Of a stretch of DNA of 64,000 nt, positions 35,154 to 43,330 are shown piece after piece; the first letter of the stretch is position 1; each line of letters opens with the position of its first letter. Position numbers and translations under genes: made by a program. The notes beneath the pieces were generated by a model. That model did not search any database. It was not told where the DNA came from and saw nothing but the letters and a program-made list of their open reading frames with translations. The DNA lies in assembly GCF_024198175.1 (NCBI RefSeq), contig NZ_JAJVKV010000004.1, forward strand, positions 868,001-932,000. Direction: 5' to 3'. This stretch comes from Pyxidicoccus xibeiensis. GTDB taxonomy: Bacteria > Myxococcota > Myxococcia > Myxococcales > Myxococcaceae.

Positions 35154-35311
35154 TTACAGCCGGCCCGCATTCAACATGGGCGCATTCCTCCGTCACTGGT
35201 GCACCCTCTGGGGACCGCCGTGTTTCTCCTCGCGCGGCCCACTGTAACGCGCAGTGCAGAGCGGCCCGGTGGCATCGCGTGAGGCGGGGAGCGGAGTATG
35301 GTTCCTGCCGG

Positions 35312-35974
35312 ATGTGCTCCCCGCTTCCCGCACTCCTCACCTTCGCCCTCTCCAGCGCGCCCGGCCCCGCGCAGGAGACGGCCCCCCTTCCGCGCGCGCT
35401 CGCGGCGGAGCTGGGCACCAGCGTCGGCCTGCTCACCGGGGGCCATGTCCTCGACGGCGGCCACTCGCGCGACACGTACCTCGCCAACAGCACCGCCGCG
35501 CGCTACCTCCTCGGCGGCTTCACGCTCGACGGCGGACTCCTGTCGCTGCTCCCCCTGGGGGACGCGGGCCCGGGCGCCAGCACCAGCCTCACCGCGCGCC
35601 TCGGCTACACCGGTGAGCGCTGGAGCGTCGTCGGCGGCGCCGTGCTCCGTGTCGGCTATACCGGCGAGCCGCTCCTCCGGCTGCGGCCCTCCGTGAAGGG
35701 CCTCTACCGCCTGGGACCCGTCGCGCTGGAGGCCGGTGTCCTCGACGCGCACGGCCAGGTGCCCGCGCATCTGGGTGCCGCCTACGGGCCCGTGGGCCTC
35801 GCGTACGTCTTCCCCCTGGGCGGCCGAGCACACGTGGACCTTCCCCTCGCCGCCCGCGCGGGCCTGCGCATGGAGGGCTTCCTCTTCCAGTATGGGGACG
35901 TGCTCACCTCGCTGCTCACCGTGGGCGTCGTGGGCCGCCCCGCCGCGTCCAGCCGTGCAGGAGGGAGCTCGTGA
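35312..35974 (+). CDS. Secreted, beta-rich envelope protein of unknown function
   Basis: The protein is about 220 residues with a signal peptide (MCSPLPALLTFALSSAPGPAQE). The mature part is rich in Gly and alternates hydrophobic and polar residues in short strands (SLTARLGYTGERWSVVGGAVLRVGYTG, FPLGGRAHVDLPLAARAGLRM). This suggests an outer-membrane beta-barrel or surface beta protein. No specific family was recognised. The start could be ATG 35312 or an upstream codon; neither has a strong ribosome site. The stop is followed by a 163-bp gap with no obvious feature before the PAS kinase. Confidence 0.7.
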   Translation: MCSPLPALLTFALSSAPGPAQETAPLPRALAAELGTSVGLLTGGHVLDGGHSRDTYLANSTAARYLLGGFTLDGGLLSLLPLGDAGPGASTSLTARLGYTGERWSVVGGAVLRVGYTGEPLLRLRPSVKGLYRLGPVALEAGVLDAHGQVPAHLGAAYGPVGLAYVFPLGGRAHVDLPLAARAGLRMEGFLFQYGDVLTSLLTVGVVGRPAASSRAGGSS

Positions 35975-36137
35975 AAAGCCGACGCGACCCGGGCATCCCA
36001 CTGTTCGTTGAAGAGAACAGGAGGGCGGAGGCTCCAGGAAACCGGAGACCGGACGACCTCCGTAGCCATGTCGCGTTCCCATCGATGTCCATGTTCACCC
36101 CTTGAAGGCCCCCGGCCGACCGCGGAACCGAAGACGC

Positions 36138-37637
36138 ATGGCACCCACCTCCGCCAAGAAGCGCCAGCGCCCCCCGGTCGCGCCCCCCTCCGAGGCGCCC
36201 GCCGTGCCGCTCCATGCGCTCCTGGAGGGCCTGCCGGACGCCTTCTTCATGGTCGACGCGACCTGGCGCTTCTCCTACGTCAGCCCCCGCATGGCGGAGC
36301 TGCTGGGCGACGGCGTCGGCCCCGGCGATGACCTGCGCCGCGCCTGCCCCACCCTGCTGGAGCTGCGCCGCCACCTGCGCTTCGAGGAGCCCGCCACCGG
36401 ACAGCCGACCGTGCGCTTCGAGCACGGCTGGCCGGACCGGGACTTGTGCTTCGACGTCCGCATCCGCCCGGTGGAGGGCGGCCTGCTGGTGCACTGCCGC
36501 GACATCACCGGCGAGCGCCGCGCGAAGGAGGAGCTGCGGCGCACCAGCGAAATCTTCCGCGCCATCCTCGAGGGGACGACGGACGCCGTCTACACCAAGG
36601 ACCTGGACGGCCGGTACCAGATGATCAACACCGCCGGGGCGAAGGCGGTGGGCCTCAAGGCCGAGGCCATGGTCGGCCACACGGACTCGGAGCTGTTCCC
36701 GCCGGAGGTGGCGCGCACCAACATCTCCAACGACAGGGAGGTGTTCGCCTTCGGGCGCACCGTCACCTACGAGGACGCGCAGCCGGGCGTCGAGGGCCCG
36801 CGCGTGTGGCTGTCCACCAAGGGCGTGCTGAAGGACGCCGAGGGCAAGGTGTTCGGCCTGTTCGGCATCAGCCGAGACATCACCCAGCGCAAGTGGGCGG
36901 AGGAGGAGGCGCGCCGGCACGCGGAGTTCCAGGAGCAGCTCATGGGCATCGTCAGCCATGACATCCGCAGCCCGCTGGGCGCCATCATGAACTGGTCCCG
37001 CGTGCTGGCCGAGGCCGGCACCGCGGAGGAGGCGAAGCAGACCAGCAAGCGCATCGCCACCGCGGCCGTGCGAATCGAGCGCCTCACCCGGCTCCTGCTG
37101 GACTTCACCCGCACGCGGCTGGTGGGCGGCGTCGCCATCGAGCCGCGCCCCATGGACCTGAAGGATTTGTCCGCGAAGGTGGCCCACGAGTTCCGCGTGG
37201 CCTTCCCGCAGCGCGTGGTGGAGGTGGAGCACAAGGGCAACACCGCCGGCACGTGGGACCCGGACCGGCTGGGCCAGGTGGCGTCCAACCTGGTGGAGAA
37301 CGCGCTGAAGTACAGCCCGGCGGACAGCCCGGTGCGCCTGGCGGTGCGCAGCGTGCGCAACAAGGTGGTGCTCGAGGTGAGCAACGCCGGCCGCCCCATC
37401 CCCGACAACCTGCTGCCCCACCTCTTCGAGCCCTTCCGCCGCGGCCCGCAGACGGCCCGCACGCTGAAGATGAGCTACGGGCTGGGGCTCTACATCGTCC
37501 GGGAAATCGTCCAGGCCCATGGGGGCACCATCGAAGTGACGTCCGCGGAGCAGGAGGGCACCACCTTCACGGTGACGCTGCCGCGCCGCTCGGAGCCGAC
37601 GAAGCCCCACGGCCCGCCGCAGGGCCCCCGCACGTAG
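36138..37637 (+). CDS. Soluble PAS-PAS histidine kinase
   Basis: The 499-residue protein begins with a basic/proline-rich segment. PAS1 covers about residues 27-125 (LLEGLPDAFFMVDATWRFSYVSPRMAELLG). PAS2 covers about 130-258 (IFRAILEGTTDAVYTKDLDGRYQMIN, FGLFGISRDITQRKWAEEE). HisKA has H274 in GIVSHDIRSPLGAIMNWSR. HATPase_c has NLVENALKYSPADSP, VSNAGRPIPDNLL and YGLGLYIVREIVQAHGG. ATG 36138 is preferred to TTG 36102. There is no TM helix and no adjacent response regulator. Confidence 0.92.
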   Translation: MAPTSAKKRQRPPVAPPSEAPAVPLHALLEGLPDAFFMVDATWRFSYVSPRMAELLGDGVGPGDDLRRACPTLLELRRHLRFEEPATGQPTVRFEHGWPDRDLCFDVRIRPVEGGLLVHCRDITGERRAKEELRRTSEIFRAILEGTTDAVYTKDLDGRYQMINTAGAKAVGLKAEAMVGHTDSELFPPEVARTNISNDREVFAFGRTVTYEDAQPGVEGPRVWLSTKGVLKDAEGKVFGLFGISRDITQRKWAEEEARRHAEFQEQLMGIVSHDIRSPLGAIMNWSRVLAEAGTAEEAKQTSKRIATAAVRIERLTRLLLDFTRTRLVGGVAIEPRPMDLKDLSAKVAHEFRVAFPQRVVEVEHKGNTAGTWDPDRLGQVASNLVENALKYSPADSPVRLAVRSVRNKVVLEVSNAGRPIPDNLLPHLFEPFRRGPQTARTLKMSYGLGLYIVREIVQAHGGTIEVTSAEQEGTTFTVTLPRRSEPTKPHGPPQGPRT

Positions 37638-37680
37638 CCTCCTGGGCTCCGAGCCCGGAGCCCGGACGCTCGGGCAGCGC

Positions 37681-38850
37681 TCAGTTCATCTGCGTCGCGA
37701 CGATGGGGTCCTGCTCCGCCGTCTGCCAGGGCAGCTGCGGCCACCAGCGCTCCAGCGCGGGCAGGGCCCCGGGCTCGAAGCTCTGGCCCGGCCTGGGCAC
37801 CACCGCCGTCACGCCGGCCCGCTCGGACGCCGCGAGCACCCGCTCCACCGGCTCCGTCCAGCCGTGGAAGGCCAGGTTGAACAGGCCCCAGTGCACCGGC
37901 AGCAGCACGCGGCCGCGCACCAGCTGGTGGGCCCGGACGGCCTGCTCGGGGCCCAGGTGCCAGTCGGGCCAGGCGCTGCCGTAGGCGCCCGCCTCAATCA
38001 TCGTCAGGTCGAAGGGCCCCAGCTTCTCGCCGATGTCGCGCATGGCCGGGAACAGCCCCGTGTCGCCGGAGAACCAGACGCGATGCTGGGGGCCGAGCAG
38101 CGCATAGCTGGCCCACAGCGTCGCGTCGTTGTCGATGACGAGCCGGCCCGAGGCATGGCGCGCCGGCGTGGCGACAATCTCCAGCCCCTTCACCTTCGTG
38201 CGCTCCCACCAGTCCAGCTCGACGATGCGCTCGGCGGGCACGCCCCAGTAGGCCAGGTGCGCCCCCACGCCGAGCGGCACGATGAAGGTGGTGTCCCAGC
38301 CCTTCATCGCGGTGATGGTGGGCTCGTCCAGGTGGTCGTAGTGGTCATGGGAGATGAGCACGGCGTCGGGCTTCGGCAGCGCGTCCAGCGCGATGAGCGG
38401 CCCGTACCAGCGCTTCGGCCCCACCGTGCTCAGCGGCGACACGCGCTCGCCCCACACCGGGTCGGTGAGGATGCGGTAGCCGTCCACCTCCACCAGCAGC
38501 GTGGAGTGCCCCAGCCACGTGACGCGCAGCCCGGTGGCCGGCGGCGTGGCGAAGCGCTCCGGGCCCGCGCGCACCGTGGGCAGCGGGATGGAGGGGTTCG
38601 CATCCGCGCTGGCCTTGAAGGCCCCCGTCACCGAGCCCCAGAAGTCATTCTTCAGGGGCTGCGGGTTCACGAAGCGCGCGTCGCCGCCCCACTGCGGGGA
38701 CTTCGCCATCCGCGCGCGCCGCTCACCGTCCGCCCGGCGGCCGAACGCCCTCCACCCGTCCACCAGCGCGGCCACCACCACCGCGACGAACAGCACGCCC
38801 AGCCCCAGGGCCACCCGACGCGGCCAGCTCCGCTGCTTCCCGTTCTTCAT
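37681..38850 (-). CDS. Membrane-anchored metallo-beta-lactamase-fold hydrolase (NAPE-PLD/UlaG-like)
   Basis: The 389-residue protein has one N-terminal TM anchor (residues 13-32, VALGLGVLFVAVVVAALV). The metal site is SHDHYDHLD, with further ligands in ATPARHAS, FSGDTGLF and LPVHWGLFNLAFHGW. The N-terminal block FVNPQPLKNDFW and the motif VTWLGHSTLLVEVDGYRILTDPVW match the NAPE-phospholipase D-like branch. A lipid phosphodiester substrate is possible but not shown. The ATG at 38850 overlaps the stop of the upstream tetR gene (ATGA), so the two form an operon and are probably co-regulated. Confidence 0.9.
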   Translation of the reverse strand: MKNGKQRSWPRRVALGLGVLFVAVVVAALVDGWRAFGRRADGERRARMAKSPQWGGDARFVNPQPLKNDFWGSVTGAFKASADANPSIPLPTVRAGPERFATPPATGLRVTWLGHSTLLVEVDGYRILTDPVWGERVSPLSTVGPKRWYGPLIALDALPKPDAVLISHDHYDHLDEPTITAMKGWDTTFIVPLGVGAHLAYWGVPAERIVELDWWERTKVKGLEIVATPARHASGRLVIDNDATLWASYALLGPQHRVWFSGDTGLFPAMRDIGEKLGPFDLTMIEAGAYGSAWPDWHLGPEQAVRAHQLVRGRVLLPVHWGLFNLAFHGWTEPVERVLAASERAGVTAVVPRPGQSFEPGALPALERWWPQLPWQTAEQDPIVATQMN

Positions 38851-39449
38851 GAGGTTTCCCCGAGTGGCACGCACACGGCGCGCACGGCGACCGTCATCCG
38901 CTCCACGAAGACATCCCGGCTGGGGCAGCCATGCTTGAGCCCCCGTGCCGTCGCCTGCAGCGTCTCCGCCAGCTGGCGTGCCGTGAGGCCGGACGCCTTG
39001 TAGCCGGCCATCAGCCCGGACGCGCGGAGCGCCTTCGCCACGGCCTCCACGAACTGGCCTTCGAACTGCTCCACCAGGGGGAGGATGTCGCCCCCCGCCT
39101 CGGCGAGGTCCGACGCGCCCGCGCCCACCATCCCCACGTACCGGCCCGTCGTCTCGTCGAACGCGCGCACCAGCCGGGCCTCCAGCCGGAGCGACGCGTC
39201 CCCGAGCGCGGCGGTGGCCGCCTCCAGCGAGCCGTCCAGCGTGTGCTGGACGGTGGCCCGGAACAGCTCCTCCTTCGTCGCGAAGTGCAGGTACAGCCCC
39301 TGCCGCGACACCTGCGCGGCGCGCGCCACCTCGTCCATGGACGTCTTGCGGAAGCCGTAGCGCAGGAACACCGTCAGCGCGGCGTCCAGCAGCTTGTGCT
39401 GGCGCGCGTCATCGGCCGGCCTGGGCACGGGGTGGGGGTCGGGAGCCAT
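38847..39449 (-). CDS. TetR-family transcriptional regulator
   Basis: The 200-residue protein has an N-terminal helix-turn-helix (KLLDAALTVFLRYGFRKTSMDEVARAAQVSRQGLYLHFATKEELF). The helical C-terminal ligand domain is unassigned. ATG 39449 is chosen over TTG 39467 because the latter lies inside a perfect inverted repeat (39461-39486) that looks like its own operator. It is coupled to the downstream hydrolase gene, which it most likely represses together with itself. Confidence 0.92.
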   Translation of the reverse strand: MAPDPHPVPRPADDARQHKLLDAALTVFLRYGFRKTSMDEVARAAQVSRQGLYLHFATKEELFRATVQHTLDGSLEAATAALGDASLRLEARLVRAFDETTGRYVGMVGAGASDLAEAGGDILPLVEQFEGQFVEAVAKALRASGLMAGYKASGLTARQLAETLQATARGLKHGCPSRDVFVERMTVAVRAVCVPLGETS

Positions 39450-39460
39450 TCCCGACAGAT

Positions 39461-39486
39461 TTGACAATGTGGACTCAGATTGTCAA
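39461..39486. promoter_or_regulatory. Inverted-repeat operator of the TetR/hydrolase operon
   Basis: TTGACAAT (39461-39468) and ATTGTCAA (39479-39486) form a perfect 8-bp inverted repeat with a 10-base spacer, 12 bp upstream of the tetR start. Read on the minus strand, the distal arm contains TTGACA, a perfect -35 box, so repressor binding would block the polymerase. The last bases overlap the stop of the receiver gene upstream. Confidence 0.65.
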
Positions 39487-39857
39487 TCGAGATGGCGGCG
39501 CAGCAGGGCGGACAGCTCGGAGGCCTCGAAGGGCTTGGCCAGGTAGTCGGTGCACCCACTGTCGAAGCCTGCCTGCACGCTGCGGGGCTCGGAGCGGCTG
39601 CTGCAGAGGATGATGGGGGTGCGGCGGGTGGAGTCGCGGCCGCGCAGCGCCCTGCACGTCTCGAAGCCGTCCAGGTGCGGCATGACGATGTCCAGGAACA
39701 CCAGGTCCGGCCGCTCCACCTCGGCGCGCGCCAGCGCCTCCATGCCGTCCCTGGCGGTGACGACCTCGTAGCCCAGCTCCGCCAGCATCACCTGGTGCAG
39801 CAGCAGCACGGTGCCCGAGTCGTCGACGAGCAGGACCTTCTTGCGTCGCAGGGACAT
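39483..39857 (-). CDS. CheY-like single-domain response regulator
   Basis: The 124-residue lone receiver has VLLVDDSGTVLLLHQ, phospho-acceptor D56 (LVFLDIVMPHLDGFETC), Ser in ILCSSRS and Lys in YLAKPFEA. It lies 27 bp downstream of the PilZ gene on the same strand, so the two are probably one transcript. The CheY-type protein may provide the phosphorylatable input that the PilZ protein's degenerate receivers lack. Confidence 0.92.
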   Translation of the reverse strand: MSLRRKKVLLVDDSGTVLLLHQVMLAELGYEVVTARDGMEALARAEVERPDLVFLDIVMPHLDGFETCRALRGRDSTRRTPIILCSSRSEPRSVQAGFDSGCTDYLAKPFEASELSALLRRHLD

Positions 39858-39884
39858 GGTGCCTCCAGGGGAGGACAGCGGCCT

Positions 39885-41009
39885 TCAGAGCGAGGCGAAG
39901 CCCTGGCACAGCTGGCGCAGGTGCATGAGGCGCGGCGGGCCCATGCCCAGGAAGCGCACGCCCATGCCATAGGGGTACGCCAGGCCGGCCCTCGGGGCGA
40001 AGGGGTTGGCCCAGGCCACCACGCCATGCGTCTCCAGCCGCTCGCGCGTGGTGGGCAGGATGATGCGCAGCCGCACCGACGTGCCCGGCCGCGCCGGCAC
40101 CAGCGTGCGGATGAACAGCCCGCCGGGGCTCAGCGCGCTGGAGAAGCCGGACGTCCACTCCGCCGTCTGCGGGCCGCTCTCGCCGAACTCCACCGGACAG
40201 CAGAAGGGCACCCGCTCGTCCGCGCGCAGCGAGGCCAAATCCCTGTCCAGCACCGCGTGGATGCGCGGCAGGAGCGCCGCCAGCCCCGGGGCCCGCGTCC
40301 CCACGCCCACGGCGACGGTGAGCGCCGGCACGCCCTCCAGCAGCGGGTGCGCGCGCAGCGTGGACAGCAGGCGCAGCGCGCTCAGCGTCCCCTCTCCGGA
40401 GACGAGCACCAGGTGGGGCGCCACGCCGTGCTCGCGCACCCGGGCCACCGCGCCCTCCGCCGTGACGCTATAGAGGAGGTGGTGGCCGCAGGCCTCCAGC
40501 AGCGCGCCCAGCCCACCCCAGGCGCTCGGCCCGCTGGCGCCCGCCAGCAGCAGCACCCGGGGCTCGTGGCGCGGCGTGGGCCGGGCCTGGGGTGGGACGC
40601 CGGTGAGCGCCTCCAGCCGGGCCCGCAGCTCGGCGTCGCGCAGGGGCAGCAGCACGCAGTCCTCCACGCCCTCGGCCTCGCCGGCCTCCAGCACCTCCGC
40701 CGGCGTGCCCTCCTCCACCACCAGCGCCACCGGCACCGCCGCCGTGGCGGGCCGCGCCCTCAGCGCCCCCAGGCGGCCTCCCGCGCCACCCACCTGCCGC
40801 CAGTGCACCAGCACCAGCGTCGGCCGGGCGCGCGACAGCTCCGGAAGGGCGGCGTCCAGCGAGGACACCTGCAGCGACTCACAGCGCAGCGAGCGCGTCG
40901 CCCTCGCCAGCGACAGCCACGACTCACCCGCGGCGCCCACCCACAGCACCCGCGCCGGCGCGGCTGCCTGCGCAGGCGAAGGACGGACGGGTCCTGGAGC
41001 CGTCATCAT
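39885..41009 (-). CDS. Double pseudo-receiver protein with C-terminal PilZ-like domain
   Basis: The 374-residue cytoplasmic protein starts at one of two adjacent ATGs (41009 or 41006) behind GGAGG. Residues about 18-135 and 150-260 each have the strand-helix rhythm of a receiver (ARVLWVGAAGESW, PRVLLLAGASGPS). The acidic pocket and phospho-acceptor are gone (TLVLVHWRQ and HLVLVSGEG where LVLxD is expected). The final 110 residues resemble the myxobacterial TIGR02266/PilZ domain (GFSSALSPGGLFIRTLVPARPGTSVRLRIILP, THGVVAWANP, GMGVRFLGM). A canonical c-di-GMP RxxxR/DxSxxG signature is not clear, so ligand binding is uncertain. It is probably a motility or polarity adaptor, co-transcribed with the receiver downstream. 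Confidence 0.85.
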   Translation of the reverse strand: MMTAPGPVRPSPAQAAAPARVLWVGAAGESWLSLARATRSLRCESLQVSSLDAALPELSRARPTLVLVHWRQVGGAGGRLGALRARPATAAVPVALVVEEGTPAEVLEAGEAEGVEDCVLLPLRDAELRARLEALTGVPPQARPTPRHEPRVLLLAGASGPSAWGGLGALLEACGHHLLYSVTAEGAVARVREHGVAPHLVLVSGEGTLSALRLLSTLRAHPLLEGVPALTVAVGVGTRAPGLAALLPRIHAVLDRDLASLRADERVPFCCPVEFGESGPQTAEWTSGFSSALSPGGLFIRTLVPARPGTSVRLRIILPTTRERLETHGVVAWANPFAPRAGLAYPYGMGVRFLGMGPPRLMHLRQLCQGFASL

Positions 41010-41050
41010 GCGGTGCCTCCATGTCGTGGATTGCCCCCCCGGCCCCGCCC

Positions 41051-41069
41051 ATCTCGCAGACTGCGAGAT
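41051..41069. promoter_or_regulatory. Palindromic operator candidate upstream of the PilZ gene
   Basis: ATCTCGCA-GAC-TGCGAGAT is a perfect 8-3-8 inverted repeat, 42 bp before the start at 41009 and 123 bp after the desaturase stop. No T-run follows on either strand, which argues against a terminator. The rest of 41010-41191 holds only a weak AT-richer patch. Confidence 0.45.
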
Positions 41070-41191
41070 ATGAGAAACGGTCACACGGTGAATACTCCCC
41101 CTGGTCTGATTCCAGAGAGAGATGGGGAATACCAGACACAGACGGCGGCCCGGGAGGCCGGTGGACGACATCCCGGTGAGACGTCAGTGCA

Positions 41192-42157
41192 TCAGACGCG
41201 GGCGACGTTGACACCCGAGTCGACGGCCTGGAGCTCGTCGCCGAAGGCCACGTCCACCTTCTCACCCGTGGGCGGCTCGTAGGGCGCGCGGCCCACCTGC
41301 TTCGTGCCGAAGCGGGGGAGGAAGGGCGCCGCCACGTAGCTGCGGAAGCACCAGCCGAAGAAGCTGACCGGCTTGAGGTCCGGGTGGATTTCGGCCTCCA
41401 CCTTCGCGTGCGCCTCCGGCAGCAGGCTCCAGTGCTGGCCCGGCATCTCGTGGTGCGCGGTGTGGAGGCCGTTGTTGAAGAGGAAGAAGTTGATGAGGCG
41501 GCCAGTGAAGCTGCGGCTGTGGTTGTGCTCGCTCCAGGGGTCCGTGTGGACGTGCTGGATGTAGTTGAAGAACATGATGGTCCACAGCGAGAAGAACGCT
41601 GGAATCAGGAAGGCGAAGGCCCAGATGCGGGCGCCGCCGGCCACGCCGTGCAGCACCATGGCCAGCCCCAGCAGCGCCGCGTGCGTGCCGCCCCAGATGA
41701 CGTACTGGAAGATGATTTGACGGAACAGCGGCCGGTTGCGCTCGCGGGCCTTGTCGATGAAGGCCTTCGTCGGCTCCTGCTGCCAGTACGTGGAGACGAA
41801 CGGGAAGAGGAAGGCCACCAGGAAGTTGTGCTTCTTGGAGTAGCGCCACGTAATCGTCGCGTCGCCCGCCTTGTTCACGAACTTGTGGTGGTTGAGGTTG
41901 TGCGTCGGAATCCACACGAAGGTGGGGTAGCCGTAGAACAGCGACAGCCACATGCCCATCGCCTCGTTCAGCTTCCGGTTGCGGAACGTGGGGCTGTGGT
42001 TGTGGTTGTGGGCGATGACGCCCGCGGACAGGGCCAGGTAGCAGGAGACCGGGCACAGGTAGGGGATGAGCTCGGGGGCCGCATACATCGACAGGGCCAC
42101 CACGGGCATGAAGAGGCACCAGAGCATGGTCCTTCGGTCAGCAGCGTAGCGGAGCAT
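41192..42157 (-). CDS. Membrane fatty acid desaturase linked to chemosensory operon 2
   Basis: The protein of about 321 residues is a membrane di-iron desaturase. His boxes are HNHNH (about residues 50-54), HNLNHH (about 85-90) and HTAHH (about 230-234), separated by hydrophobic helices (LIPYLCPVSCYLALSAGVIA, IWAFAFLIPAFFSLWTIMFF). It would introduce double bonds into lipid acyl chains using O2 and an electron donor. ATG 42157 is used; 42199 and 42127 are also possible. It lies 126 bp downstream of cheB on the same strand. A desaturase attached to a chemosensory operon is, from memory, a hallmark of the Myxococcus xanthus Che7 system (Des7). Confidence 0.9.
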   Translation of the reverse strand: MLRYAADRRTMLWCLFMPVVALSMYAAPELIPYLCPVSCYLALSAGVIAHNHNHSPTFRNRKLNEAMGMWLSLFYGYPTFVWIPTHNLNHHKFVNKAGDATITWRYSKKHNFLVAFLFPFVSTYWQQEPTKAFIDKARERNRPLFRQIIFQYVIWGGTHAALLGLAMVLHGVAGGARIWAFAFLIPAFFSLWTIMFFNYIQHVHTDPWSEHNHSRSFTGRLINFFLFNNGLHTAHHEMPGQHWSLLPEAHAKVEAEIHPDLKPVSFFGWCFRSYVAAPFLPRFGTKQVGRAPYEPPTGEKVDVAFGDELQAVDSGVNVARV

Positions 42158-42283
42158 GGGGCGGATACTGCCCCAGGCGCCCGCCGCGGCCAAAAACATC
42201 CGTGCGACTTTGGAAGGGGCTCGTCAGGCCGCCAGGGATGTAGGCGCCCTGGCACTGCCCGTCCTACCCGTGCGCGGGGGCGC

Positions 42284-43330
42284 TCAGCGGACGTGCCGCT
42301 CCAGCAAGGCCACCAGCTTCTCCAGGGGGGCGGTGTCGGTGGCGAGCCCGGCCTCCTCCACCGCGCGCGGCATGCCGTACACCACGCAGGAGGACTCGGC
42401 CTCCGTGAGGACGGTGCCGCCCGCGCCGCGGATGGCGCGCGCACCGGCCAGCCCGTCATCCCCCATGCCGGTGAGCACCACCCCCACCGTGTCCGCGCCC
42501 CAGGTGAGCGCGGCGCTCTCGAAGAGGACGTCCACCGAGGGGTGGTGGGGCATGCGCAGCGGGTGCCTGTCCAGCCGGGCGAGGCTGAGCGCGCCGTGCC
42601 GCTCCACCTTGAGGTGGTGCCCGGCCTTCGCCAGCACCACGCGCCCCGGCCGCAGCTCCATGCCGTCCTCCGCCTCCACCACCTCCAGCGGGCTGTGCGC
42701 ATTCAGCCGCCGCGCCACCGCCTCCGTGTAGCCGGTGGGGATGTGCAGCGCGAGCGCCACCGCCGCGGGGAAGTCCGCGGGCAGCGTCGCCAATAGCCGC
42801 GTGAGGGCCTGGGGCCCGCCTGTGGAGGTGCCCACCACCACCAGGCGCCGGGAGGGCGCGAGCACGCCGGACGGGGACGGCGCGCCGCCGGCCAGCGAGA
42901 CGTCCGCGGGCGGGCGCGCCACCGCGAGCGCCGCCGTGCGCACCTTCGCCACCAGCTCCCCGCCCAGCTCGTAGAGGCGGTCCGTGGCGAGCGCGGTGGG
43001 CTTGCTCACCAGCTCCACGGCGCCCGCCTGGAGGGCGGCCACCGCCAGCTCGCTCTCCTCGCCCACGCTGCTCACCACCACCACGCGCGGCGCGCCAGGC
43101 GTGGTGGCCAGCGCGCGCAGCACGCCCAGCCCGTCCAGGCCCGGCATCACCAGGTCCAGGGTGAGCACGTCCGGGGCCAGCTCGGCCACCTTCTCCAGCG
43201 CGTCCAGGCCGTCGCGCGCGGTGCCCACCACCTCCAGCCCCGGCGCGTTGGCGAGCACCTGCCGCAACACCTTGCGCGCGAAGGCGGAGTCGTCCACCAC
43301 CAGGACGCGAATGGAGGAAGCAGCCGTCAC
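42284..43330 (-). CDS. cheB: CheB receptor methylesterase, operon 2
   Basis: The 348-residue protein has a receiver (VVDDSAFARKVLRQ, phospho-acceptor D59 in LTLDLVMPGLDGLGV, K in LVSKPTAL). The esterase domain has Ser in VGTSTGGPQALTR, His in ALALHIPTGYTEA and Asp in VVLTGMGDDGLAG. GTG 43330 overlaps the cheR stop (GTGA). It is the last gene of the tight chemosensory run. Confidence 0.93.
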   Translation of the reverse strand: MTAASSIRVLVVDDSAFARKVLRQVLANAPGLEVVGTARDGLDALEKVAELAPDVLTLDLVMPGLDGLGVLRALATTPGAPRVVVVSSVGEESELAVAALQAGAVELVSKPTALATDRLYELGGELVAKVRTAALAVARPPADVSLAGGAPSPSGVLAPSRRLVVVGTSTGGPQALTRLLATLPADFPAAVALALHIPTGYTEAVARRLNAHSPLEVVEAEDGMELRPGRVVLAKAGHHLKVERHGALSLARLDRHPLRMPHHPSVDVLFESAALTWGADTVGVVLTGMGDDGLAGARAIRGAGGTVLTEAESSCVVYGMPRAVEEAGLATDTAPLEKLVALLERHVR

